Origin: Enterovirga aerilata
GTDB lineage: Bacteria; Pseudomonadota; Alphaproteobacteria; Rhizobiales; Beijerinckiaceae
DNA: 64,000 nt
Direction: 5' to 3'
Assembly (NCBI RefSeq): GCF_013044135.1
Contig: NZ_JABEPP010000003.1
Coordinates: 1 to 64,000, forward strand
Below are positions 25,142 through 32,205 of this stretch, one piece after another. Every line of letters starts with the position of its first letter. The stretch's first letter is position 1. The notes beneath the pieces are model-generated. The model was given only the letters and a program-made list of their open reading frames with translations, was not told the origin of the DNA and made no database searches. Position numbers and translations under genes: made by a program.

Positions 25142-25351
25142 AGAAGCCGAAGGCGACCGGCTCGTCGGGCGCTCCGGTCCAGAACATCAGCATCGCGCCG
25201 ACCATCAACCTGACGGCCGCAGGCGGCACGCCGGAGCAGAACCGGGACCTTGCCAATCAGATGAACCGGCAGATCCAGGCCAGCATCCGGCAGCTCGTCG
25301 CCGTGGAGTTGAGGGCGCAGATGAGGCCGGGCGGTATGCTTATGAGATAGC
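25142..25351 (+). pseudogene. Phage tail tape-measure C-terminal fragment
   Basis: Fused directly to the IS481 fragment, a different frame reads GAPVQNISIAPTINLTAAGG, EQNRDLANQMNRQIQASIRQ and AVELRAQMRPGGMLMR before a TAG stop at 25349-25351. Such Gln/Arg-rich helices ending in RPGGML are characteristic of tape-measure C-termini in lambdoid and Mu-like phages. The rest of the gene is absent. It records a lost prophage into which the IS inserted or deleted. Confidence 0.6.
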
Positions 25352-25514
25352 CGGCAAGCTCGGCAGCTCGAACCCGGCAATGCCGCACAGGAGCTGGAGA
25401 ATGGGCCATACGCGGTAAACCCACGACATCCAAGTGAGTGCCCGCACGACAAAACGGCCGGCGCGAGCCAGCCTGACCTTAAGCGATTGCATCTGGAGAG
25501 ACCCCGAAACGCGA

Positions 25515-25535
25515 ACGCCCGCCTAGGGCGGGCGT
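25515..25535. terminator. Hairpin ACGCCCGCC/GGCGGGCGT
   Basis: A 9-bp perfect stem with a three-base loop (25515-25523, 25527-25535). A second hairpin follows at 25568-25600 (AAACGCCC against GGGCGTTT). Two adjacent GC-rich stems look like phage-type terminators, in keeping with the tape-measure fragment just before. Confidence 0.5.
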
Positions 25536-25754
25536 GTCTGCGTGAATGGGTTAGAGGATACCCACGCGAAAACGCCCACCTGGGGCGCGGCGGGCGTTTA
25601 TGGTCCGACTCACAAGCTCCGGACGCTAGGGATTTACCGCGAAACGCCCGTCGGGCAACCCACGCGGCCTGCGCCGGCTCTGCGAAATCGTCGCACCCCT
25701 GCGCACGTCCTCTCCGTCCCGCTATAATGCCATTAGCAATCGAAAGCGGAGATC

Positions 25755-26219
25755 ATGCGTCCCATCGGCAATGTCATGCTGCCCATCGAACGAGCCCGGC
25801 AGCTCAAGAACGTCGCGTCCGCGCGGCGGTCCCGGATCATCGACGTCGTCGAGCGGCTGATCGCCGACGCCATCGCAGCCGGTGAGATCCCCGACGAGAC
25901 GCCCGGCTGGACCGTCCAGGTCCGCAAGGCCGGCGAGGTAACGTTCCTGACCGACGATGGCGCGGTTGGCTTCCCGCGACTCCACGCATCAGACGCTCGG
26001 CGCCTCGCGGACGATCTAGAGGCGGTGGCGACCGGCGAGAAGAAGGGCCGCTCGGCTGGCCCGTTGCTCGGCCGGCGCTTGCTGATGGCGCGCCGTGGCC
26101 AGGGCCTGATCCTCGCCATGCAGGATGACGCCGGGGCCGAGATCGGGCGGCGCACCATCACGCCGTCCATCGCCCGTGATCTCGCCCGGCAGCTCCGGAA
26201 CGCGGCTGATGCCGCGTAG
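25755..26219 (+). CDS. Hypothetical protein, mobile-element type
   Basis: A 154-residue protein I do not recognise. It begins MRPIGNVMLPIERARQLKNV, has a strongly basic, helical N-terminal half (SARRSRIIDVVERLIADAIA) that could bind nucleic acid, then a beta-rich middle part (GWTVQVRKAGEVTFLTDDGA) and ends ARDLARQLRNAADAA. AGCGGAGATC precedes the ATG, a workable ribosome site. The coding character (codon bias, no internal stop) is good, and it lies between phage/IS fragments, so it is most likely an element-borne gene of unknown role. Confidence 0.6.
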   Translation: MRPIGNVMLPIERARQLKNVASARRSRIIDVVERLIADAIAAGEIPDETPGWTVQVRKAGEVTFLTDDGAVGFPRLHASDARRLADDLEAVATGEKKGRSAGPLLGRRLLMARRGQGLILAMQDDAGAEIGRRTITPSIARDLARQLRNAADAA

Positions 26220-26477
26220 CCCGTCAAAAGGTGACAGATCGGGAAAGGCAAGCACCGGCCATCGCGGTTCCGGGATGCCGCTTTTCAGAGGGAAATCGTC
26301 CGCGGGAGCACCACGCCGGCCGGCGCGACTTCAGTATGTATATGTGCAGCCCCTTCACCCTCTGCCCATCTCCTCCCCTCTGTCCCTACAACACCATCCC
26401 CTTCCCCTCTCCACACAAAGCGTCCTCTCCGTCGCTGGTATGAGCGCGACGTTGCCCCTCCCGCGAAGAAGCATCGG

Positions 26478-27059
26478 GTGCCGCCGACGTGGCGCGAGAC
26501 CACGATGCACCTTCGGGCCGAGTTCGCCTTCCTCGCCCTTCAGGAGCTTGGACCCGTCATCGGGTTCAGCCTCAACCTGTCACCGGAGATCGAGGCGCTG
26601 GCGCGGTCACAGGCAAGTCCTCTCGATTGGCTGCACCGGAGAGTGCGGCGGGAGCTGAAGGCCGCTCTCGGCCCCTCTGTGCCGTTCCTGATGGCGATCG
26701 AGGAAACCGACGATCATCGTCGCCGGCTCCACCTCCATGGCGTGCTTCAGCTCGATCTCACAACGACCCGGCCGGAGATCATCACGGGAGCCTTCCGGCG
26801 AGCTGGCGGGGAATGGCCCAAGGCGCGGCAGCATCAGGTGAAGCTCACACCGTCACCCGATGCCGGCTGGATCAGCTATGCCCTGAAGGACGCATGGAAG
26901 ACGACGCCCTTCATGCGCCGGATGCTCGCGACATCAACCCTCCGGGTGAGGTTTCGAGGTGACGTGCTGTCGGCCACTGCCGACGTTTGGAGGGCGGCAA
27001 GACTCAGCTACTCTGTCGGCCGGAAGTTGATCGTCAGAGGAGGAGCGCAGCCATGGTAG
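26478..27059 (+). CDS. Putative HUH-type replication/relaxase-like protein
   Basis: A 193-residue protein with a possible HUH-endonuclease motif: RRLHLHGVLQ gives His85-Leu86-His87-Gly, preceded by a beta strand (PFLMAIEETDD) and followed at 134 by a tyrosine in WISYALKDAWK, the position expected of the nicking Tyr in rolling-circle Rep and related proteins. The order of strand, HUH and YxxK is right for Rep proteins of plasmids or filamentous phage, but the protein is short and I did not compare it with databases. The start is GTG 26478; ATG 26505 is a possible alternative. Its stop overlaps the start of the next gene (ATGGTAG), so the two are translationally coupled. If correct, this was the replication or mobilisation initiator of the lost element. 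Confidence 0.5.
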   Translation: MPPTWRETTMHLRAEFAFLALQELGPVIGFSLNLSPEIEALARSQASPLDWLHRRVRRELKAALGPSVPFLMAIEETDDHRRRLHLHGVLQLDLTTTRPEIITGAFRRAGGEWPKARQHQVKLTPSPDAGWISYALKDAWKTTPFMRRMLATSTLRVRFRGDVLSATADVWRAARLSYSVGRKLIVRGGAQPW

Positions 27060-27274
27060 TTGTGGGAGATTGGACAAAGAAGAGCGAGGTCGTGTGCCCG
27101 GACTGCGGCCATTTGTTTGGTCGCCGGGGTATAACCGGCAGCGTGCAAATTGTCCTGAGTCCCGGGAACCCGGCTCGCTGCATCGTGAGGCCGCGCCCGA
27201 TGAGCACCGAAGAGCAGGTTGCTCGCCCGACGTGTCCACGCGTCCGCGAAGCGATCGACGGGGCGAACGCCTAG
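27053..27274 (+). CDS. Small zinc-ribbon-like protein
   Basis: A 73-residue protein starting with a strong ribosome site (AGAGGAGGAGCGCAGCC-ATG). It has CPDC at residues 15-18, plus Cys43 and Cys61; the first pair in VVCPDCGHLFGRRG looks like a zinc-ribbon knuckle. The start overlaps the stop of the HUH-like gene by seven bases. Element-borne small Zn proteins often assist replication or regulate, but I do not recognise this one. Function unknown. Confidence 0.6.
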   Translation: MVVVGDWTKKSEVVCPDCGHLFGRRGITGSVQIVLSPGNPARCIVRPRPMSTEEQVARPTCPRVREAIDGANA

Positions 27275-27370
27275 ATAAGTCAGTTCTGAAGGAATTTACT
27301 CCGGCACGCAAATCGGCTCCAAGCTCTTCGCCGGCAAAATCACCAACGACCTCGCCGGCTCGGGGCAACC

Positions 27371-27544
27371 ATGCATATCATCGAGACCAATACCTACCGC
27401 CGGCTCGTCGAGGCGCTTTCCCAGCCACGACCGGACCCGTTGGGCGACGTCACCGACCACATCAAGCTCTGCCTGGGCGAGATCGGTGACGTGTGGCCGG
27501 CCACGATCTCCGACGACGTCGCGGGCGACGAAGCAGCGACCTAG
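27371..27544 (+). CDS. Small hypothetical protein
   Basis: A 57-residue frame, MHIIETNTYRRLVEALSQPR and then GDVTDHIKLCLGEIGDVWPA, acidic at the C-terminus. No convincing ribosome site is visible, but amino-acid composition is protein-like. It lies between the zinc-ribbon gene and the IF-2-like gene. No family recognised. Confidence 0.4.
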   Translation: MHIIETNTYRRLVEALSQPRPDPLGDVTDHIKLCLGEIGDVWPATISDDVAGDEAAT

Positions 27545-27653
27545 GCGCCCTCGACTTTCGTCTTACGACTCCGCGCCTCAGGGATCGCCCACAATCCTAT
27601 TGAAAGCCATAGATCGGTGGTCTTCATGGGCGGTCCCTCAACCTCACAGGGAC

Positions 27654-27947
27654 ATGGGAATGGCGAAGTTCATCACAGAAGGACAGGGCACGATCGTCGG
27701 CTTGGGCGAGACGGACGGGTCGCCCCATGATGTCGACGCTTGGGTGTGCAGAGTCACGCAGGGCGTTCTAAACGCGGGTGCTCGCGTCTATGTTGTTCGG
27801 GACGGCTCGATCATCCACGAAGGCAAGATACGTGAGCTTTGGCGCAACCGGCAGCGGATGGCGACCATCAGCGAGGGCAACGAAGGAGCGGTCTGGATCG
27901 AAGATGCCAAGCTGCAGCTCGACGACGTGATTAAGATCGCAGCCTGA
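27654..27947 (+). CDS. Free-standing homologue of translation initiation factor IF-2 domain IV
   Basis: A 97-residue protein. Residues about 28-97 (DAWVCRVTQGVLNAGARVYV, RDGSIIHEGKIRELWRNRQR, then NEGAVWIEDAKLQLDDVI) match the final beta-barrel of bacterial IF-2, where relatives read VTEGVVKR...RVLRDN.VIYEGEL.SLRRFKDDV.EV..G.ECGI. That domain of IF-2 binds initiator fMet-tRNA. Here no GTPase domain is present, so the protein cannot act as IF-2 itself; it might bind tRNA or a stress partner, or merely reuse the barrel. The start could be ATG 27654 or 27660 (AGGGA upstream). A good terminator follows at 27954. It belongs to the mobile-debris region. Homology is firm by eye; role is unknown. Confidence 0.7.
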   Translation: MGMAKFITEGQGTIVGLGETDGSPHDVDAWVCRVTQGVLNAGARVYVVRDGSIIHEGKIRELWRNRQRMATISEGNEGAVWIEDAKLQLDDVIKIAA

Positions 27948-27953
27948 TGTTGA

Positions 27954-27987
27954 GGGCGCCCGGCTCCGGCCCGGCGCCCTTCTCTTT
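27954..27987 (+). terminator. Rho-independent terminator after the IF-2-like gene
   Basis: Stem GGGCGCC-(C)-GG (27954-27963) pairs with CCGGCGCCC (27971-27979), followed by TTCTCTTT. It starts 6 bp after the stop codon. Confidence 0.65.
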
Positions 27988-28187
27988 CAGCGCGTCCGCA
28001 CCCGCCCCATGCCGAAGGCTTGCTCATAGGTCAGGTCGCCGAACACGAACTGCCCGCGCTGCCCGTTGTTGAGGCCGACGATGGCCGATCCTGTCATGAA
28101 GCCGGGCGGCTGCCCGGCCCGCCGCGGCGGGCCGCTCGTCGAATTTGGAGCCCGGTTCCGCGACCTCACCGGCCCGGTCCCGCCCAT
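27987..28187 (-). pseudogene. C-terminal fragment of an unidentified protein
   Basis: The minus strand reads GSAIVGLNNGQRGQFVFGDL and TYEQAFGMGRVRTR up to a stop at 27987, which looks like a beta-rich protein end (composition unlike a high-GC shadow). The N-terminal side loses frame. It could be part of a phage or tail protein, but I do not recognise it. Confidence 0.35.
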
Positions 28188-28350
28188 GCCTGATTTGCCT
28201 GCCGGGATGCTCCGGCCTTGCGTGATACAAGGCGGGCGCTCGTGAGTCGGCGAACCCCGGCCGTAGCAGCCGATCGACTGTTACGAACAGCTACCGATTT
28301 GGCTGGGCGTGGTCTCAAAAAAGCTTTTAAAACAACAACTTAAGACGTTG

Positions 28351-28425
<75 letters not shown>

Positions 28426-28598
28426 ATCGGGCGGAGTGATAGGGAAGGCCGAGGCGGCTGGCAACTCGCCCGGCCGGGCGACCGCGCCGCATTTGGGGGC
28501 GCCTGCCATCCGGCGCCGGCCAGGGAGCCGAGGCGCGGCGATCTGGTGTAAGCTCGCGTCCGACGCGGCCATGATGCCGCGGCGGAGGGACGGCCGAC

Positions 28599-30002
28599 AT
28601 GGCGCTGCATCCGGACAGGCTGTTTCCGGTCGAACCCGGGCCGCGCGGCATTGCCCGGAGGCTCTACGCCGAGATCGCGAGGCTGCCGATCGTCTCGCCG
28701 CACGGCCATACCGACCCGCGGTGGTATGCCGAGGACGAGGCCTTTCCCGACCCGGCCACCCTGTTCGTGAAGCCCGACCACTACATCTTCCGGATGCTCT
28801 ACTCGCAGGGCGTAACGCTGGAGGAGCTCGGCATCCAGCGCCGGGACGGCGCCCCGGTCGAAGCCGATCCGCGCAGGATCTGGCGCCTCTTCGCCAAGCA
28901 CTGGTTCCTGTTCCGCGGCACGCCCACCAGGCTGTGGCTCGAACATTCGCTCGCCGATCTCTTCGGCATCGCGGAGCGCCTCGGGCCGGAGAACGCGGAT
29001 GCGGTCTTCGACCGGATCTCCGAGCAGCTCGCCCGGCCCGAGTTCCGGCCCCGCGCCCTCTACGAGCGCTTCGGCATCGAGGCGATCGCCACGACCGATT
29101 CCGCCCTCGACGATCTGCGCTGGCACGACCGGATCCGCGCGTCGGGCTGGAAGGGCAGGGTCCTTCCCACCTACCGGCCGGACGCCGTGGTCGATCCCGA
29201 TTTCGCCGGGTTTCCCGAGAACGTCTCGGCCTTCGTGCGCGGCGCCGGGCTCGACGCCGTGACCTGGCCGAACTACCTGGAGGCGCATCGCGTGAAGCGC
29301 GCCTTCTTCAGGCGGCGCGGCGCGACCGCGAGCGATCACGGCCATCCCTCCGCCCGCACGGCGGATCTCGACCAGGCCGCCGCCGCCCGGCTCTTCGACA
29401 CGGTGAGGGACGGCGGCGGCTCGGCGGAGGAGCGCGAGCTCTTCCGGGCGCAGATGCTGACCGAGATGGCCAGGATGAGCCGGGAGGACGGCCTCGTCAT
29501 GCAGATCCATCCGGGCGCGGTGCGCAACCACAACCCGGCCCTCTTCGCGGCCTTCGGGCGCGACATGGGCGCGGACATCCCGAGCGCGACCGATTACGTC
29601 CGTGCGCTGAAGCCCATGCTCGACCTCGTGGGCAACGACCCGAGACTCACGATCGTGCTGTTCACGCTGGACGAGACCGCCTATTCGCGCGAGCTCGCGC
29701 CGCTTGCCGGCCACTACCCGGCGCTGCGGCTCGGCCCGCCCTGGTGGTTCTTCGACAGCCCCGACGGCATGATGCGCTTCCGGGAGCTGGCGACCGAGAC
29801 GGCCGGGTTCTACAACACGGTCGGCTTCAACGACGACACGCGGGCCTATCTGTCGATCCCGGCCCGCCACGACGTCGCGCGCCGGATCGACTGCGCGTAC
29901 CTGGCACGGCTCGTCGCCGAGCACCGGCTGGACGAGGACGAGGCGCTCGAGCTCGCGCAGGACCTCGCCTACGGCCTTCCCAAGCGCGCCTACAGGCTAT
30001 GA
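28599..30002 (+). CDS. uxaC: Glucuronate isomerase
   Basis: UxaC interconverts D-glucuronate/fructuronate and D-galacturonate/tagaturonate in uronate catabolism. The 467-residue protein has the amidohydrolase-type metal motif SPHGHTDPRW (about residues 33-42), LTEMARMSREDGLVMQIHPG near 285-310, and the WWFFDSPDGMMRF and FNDDTRAY blocks of the family near 375-415. Length is normal. It starts 174 bp from the tRNA-Gln gene and precedes a sugar ABC ATPase gene by 51 bp, suggesting a uronate uptake and catabolic unit; other steps (uxuAB) are not here. Confidence 0.92.
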   Translation: MALHPDRLFPVEPGPRGIARRLYAEIARLPIVSPHGHTDPRWYAEDEAFPDPATLFVKPDHYIFRMLYSQGVTLEELGIQRRDGAPVEADPRRIWRLFAKHWFLFRGTPTRLWLEHSLADLFGIAERLGPENADAVFDRISEQLARPEFRPRALYERFGIEAIATTDSALDDLRWHDRIRASGWKGRVLPTYRPDAVVDPDFAGFPENVSAFVRGAGLDAVTWPNYLEAHRVKRAFFRRRGATASDHGHPSARTADLDQAAAARLFDTVRDGGGSAEERELFRAQMLTEMARMSREDGLVMQIHPGAVRNHNPALFAAFGRDMGADIPSATDYVRALKPMLDLVGNDPRLTIVLFTLDETAYSRELAPLAGHYPALRLGPPWWFFDSPDGMMRFRELATETAGFYNTVGFNDDTRAYLSIPARHDVARRIDCAYLARLVAEHRLDEDEALELAQDLAYGLPKRAYRL

Positions 30003-30053
30003 CCGGAGCGCCGGTGCGGCCGGAGGCCGGGACGTGATAGAGCCGGCCTCCCC

Positions 30054-31130
30054 ATGACCCTCCATGCGAAACCCGATCTCGGCGCCCTCGAACTGCGCGG
30101 CGTGAAACGCTTCTTCGGCAACCATGCGGCCCTCGCCGGGATCGACCTCACCGTCGCGGCCGGCGAGTTCGTCGCGCTGCTGGGCCCGTCCGGCTGCGGC
30201 AAATCGACCGCGCTGAACTGCATCGCCGGCCTCCTGCCGCTGAGCGCCGGCTCCATCCATCTCGGCGGGCACCGGATCGACGGCCTCGAGCCGGAGGAGC
30301 GCGGCTTCGGCATGGTGTTCCAGAGCTACGCGCTCTTCCCCCATCTCAACGTGCGCAGGAACGTGGCCTTCGGGCTCGCCATGCGGCGGCTCGGCCGCCG
30401 CGAGATCGACGCGCGCGTCGACGAGGCGCTGGGGCTCGTGCGGCTGCGCGACCATGCGGAGAAGCTGCCGGGCCAGCTCTCGGGCGGCCAGCAGCAGCGC
30501 GTCGCGATCGCGCGGGCGGTCGTGATCGAGCCGGCGGTCGTCCTCATGGACGAGCCGCTCTCCAATCTGGATGCCGCCCTGCGGCTGGAGATGCGGGCCG
30601 AGATCCGGCGCATCCACGAGGCGATCGGCTGCACCACCGTGTATGTCACGCACGACCAGGACGAGGCGCTCTCCATGGCCGACCGGGTGGTCGTGATGCG
30701 GGACGGGCTGATCCGCCAGGTCGGCACGCCCGAGGAACTCTACGAACGGCCGGCTCACCTCGACGTGGCGGATTTCATGGGCTTCCGGAACCGGCTGCGC
30801 GGCAGGGTCGTCCGCGTCTTCGACGGGCGGGCCGAGGTGGAGGTCGCCGGGGCGCGCCTGTCGGGAGCCCTGCGGCAGGACGTGAGCCCCGGAGGGGCGG
30901 CCTTCGTGGCCATCAGGCCCGAGGACCTCCAGATCGACATCCGCGGAGCCGCGCTCGCCGCCCGGGTCAAGGCGACGGAGTATCGCGGCCGCGCCTTCTT
31001 CGGGAGCGCCGTGGCCGCCGACGGGACGGAGCTCTTCTTCCGGTCCGACCGGCCGTTGCCGTCGGGGGAGGAGATCCAGCTCGCGGCGGAGCCGTCGCGA
31101 ACCCTGATCTTCGGCGGGACGGCCCCATGA
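30054..31130 (+). CDS. Sugar ABC transporter ATPase (MalK/UgpC-like), without nearby permeases
   Basis: A 358-residue ATPase of the carbohydrate-uptake (CUT1/CUT2-like) family. Walker A is GPSGCGKST (about residue 43), the signature [14 protein letters not shown] lies at about residue 142, Walker B is [12 protein letters not shown], and the switch histidine is in [12 protein letters not shown]. The C-terminal TOBE domain (about 250-350, with [13 protein letters not shown]) is typical of MalK/UgpC. No permease or binding protein is adjacent, so it may serve importers encoded elsewhere. It overlaps the next gene by ATGA. Confidence 0.88.
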   Translation: MTLHAKPDLGALELRGVKRFFGNHAALAGIDLTVAAGEFVALLGPSGCGKSTALNCIAGLLPLSAGSIHLGGHRIDGLEPEERGFGMVFQSYALFPHLNVRRNVAFGLAMRRLGRREIDARVDEALGLVRLRDHAEKLPGQLSGGQQQRVAIARAVVIEPAVVLMDEPLSNLDAALRLEMRAEIRRIHEAIGCTTVYVTHDQDEALSMADRVVVMRDGLIRQVGTPEELYERPAHLDVADFMGFRNRLRGRVVRVFDGRAEVEVAGARLSGALRQDVSPGGAAFVAIRPEDLQIDIRGAALAARVKATEYRGRAFFGSAVAADGTELFFRSDRPLPSGEEIQLAAEPSRTLIFGGTAP

Positions 31131-32170
31131 GGGTCGGCGTCGCCCTGGTCGGGCTCGGGGCGGCCGCCCAACCGCATGCCCGCAGCCTCCTCGACCTGGA
31201 GGACAGGGCCGAGGTGCGCTGGGCCGCGACCCCGAGCCCCGAGCGCGCAGCCGCCTTCGCCCGGAGCTTTCCCTTCCCCGTGACGACCGACGTGGAGGCG
31301 GCGATCGGGGATCCCGCCGTCGAGGCCGTGATCCTGCTGACCCCGCCGGGCACCCATCTCGACCTGGCGGAACGCTGCTTTTCGGCCGGCAAGCATGTTC
31401 TCCTCGAGAAGCCGGTCGAGCTCACGGTCGCGCGCGGCGAACGGCTCGTCGCGGCCGGGCGCCGGGCAGGCCGGCGGCTCGGCGTCGTGTTGCAGCACAG
31501 GTTCCGGCCCGGCAGCCTGCGGCTGCGCGAGATCATCGGCGCGGGCGGCCTCGGCCCGATCGAGGCGGCCTGGACGCTCGTGCCCTGGTGGCGGCCGCAG
31601 AGCTACTACGACGAGCCCGGGCGCGGCACGATGGCCCGGGACGGGGGCGGCGTATTGCTGACCCAGGCGATCCACACGCTCGACCTCTTCCGTTCGCTCG
31701 TCGGCGTCTCCGAGGTGGTCGCCGCGGCGGCGCGCACGACGGGCCTGCACCGGATGGAAACGGAGGATTTCGCGACCGCGCTCGTCCGCCTGGGCGACGG
31801 TGCGCCCGGCACGGTCACGGCGACCACCGCCTTCGTGCCGGGCGCGCCCGAGCGGATCGAGATCATCGGCCGGAAAGCATCGGCAAGCCTCGTCGGCGGC
31901 GCCTTGCGGGTGCAGTATCTGGACGGCACGGCGGAGGCGCTCGAGGCCGAGGGCGCGACCGGAAGCGGCGCCAATATCATGGATTTCCCGATCGACGCCC
32001 ATCGGGCGCTGATCGCCGAGTTCCTCGACGCCTGCCGCGAGGATCGCGACCCGGCGATCGCGGGCGAGGATGCGCTCGCCAGCCAGCGCCTGATCGAGGA
32101 GATCCTGCGAGCGGCGGGCTTCCCGCCCGGCTCGAGCGAGCGGGTGGCGGAGGGCTCCCGATCGGCCTAG
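31127..32170 (+). CDS. Gfo/Idh/MocA-family oxidoreductase
   Basis: A 347-residue NAD(P)-dependent dehydrogenase. The N-terminal Rossmann fold has GLGAAAQPHARSLLDLEDRA, and the LLTPPGTHLDLAERCFSAGK / HVLLEKPVELT segment carries the catalytic Glu-Lys of the family. The C-terminal substrate domain has HTLDLFRSLVG. It likely oxidises a sugar or sugar acid, in line with the uronate isomerase and ATPase upstream; the exact substrate is unknown. Its start overlaps the ATPase stop, and 35 bp separate it from the transketolase-like gene. Confidence 0.87.
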   Translation: MRVGVALVGLGAAAQPHARSLLDLEDRAEVRWAATPSPERAAAFARSFPFPVTTDVEAAIGDPAVEAVILLTPPGTHLDLAERCFSAGKHVLLEKPVELTVARGERLVAAGRRAGRRLGVVLQHRFRPGSLRLREIIGAGGLGPIEAAWTLVPWWRPQSYYDEPGRGTMARDGGGVLLTQAIHTLDLFRSLVGVSEVVAAAARTTGLHRMETEDFATALVRLGDGAPGTVTATTAFVPGAPERIEIIGRKASASLVGGALRVQYLDGTAEALEAEGATGSGANIMDFPIDAHRALIAEFLDACREDRDPAIAGEDALASQRLIEEILRAAGFPPGSSERVAEGSRSA

Positions 32171-32205
32171 ATTCCGCCGCTCCGGTCTCGCCGAGGAGTG
32201 CCAGC

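Noticed and set aside
24837-25256. Minus-strand frames opposite the IS481 fragment
   Set aside because: Shadows of the transposase and phage fragment on the plus strand.
25495-25600. Possible CRISPR-like pair of hairpin repeats
   Set aside because: Only two unlike GC stems, no regular spacer; better read as terminators.
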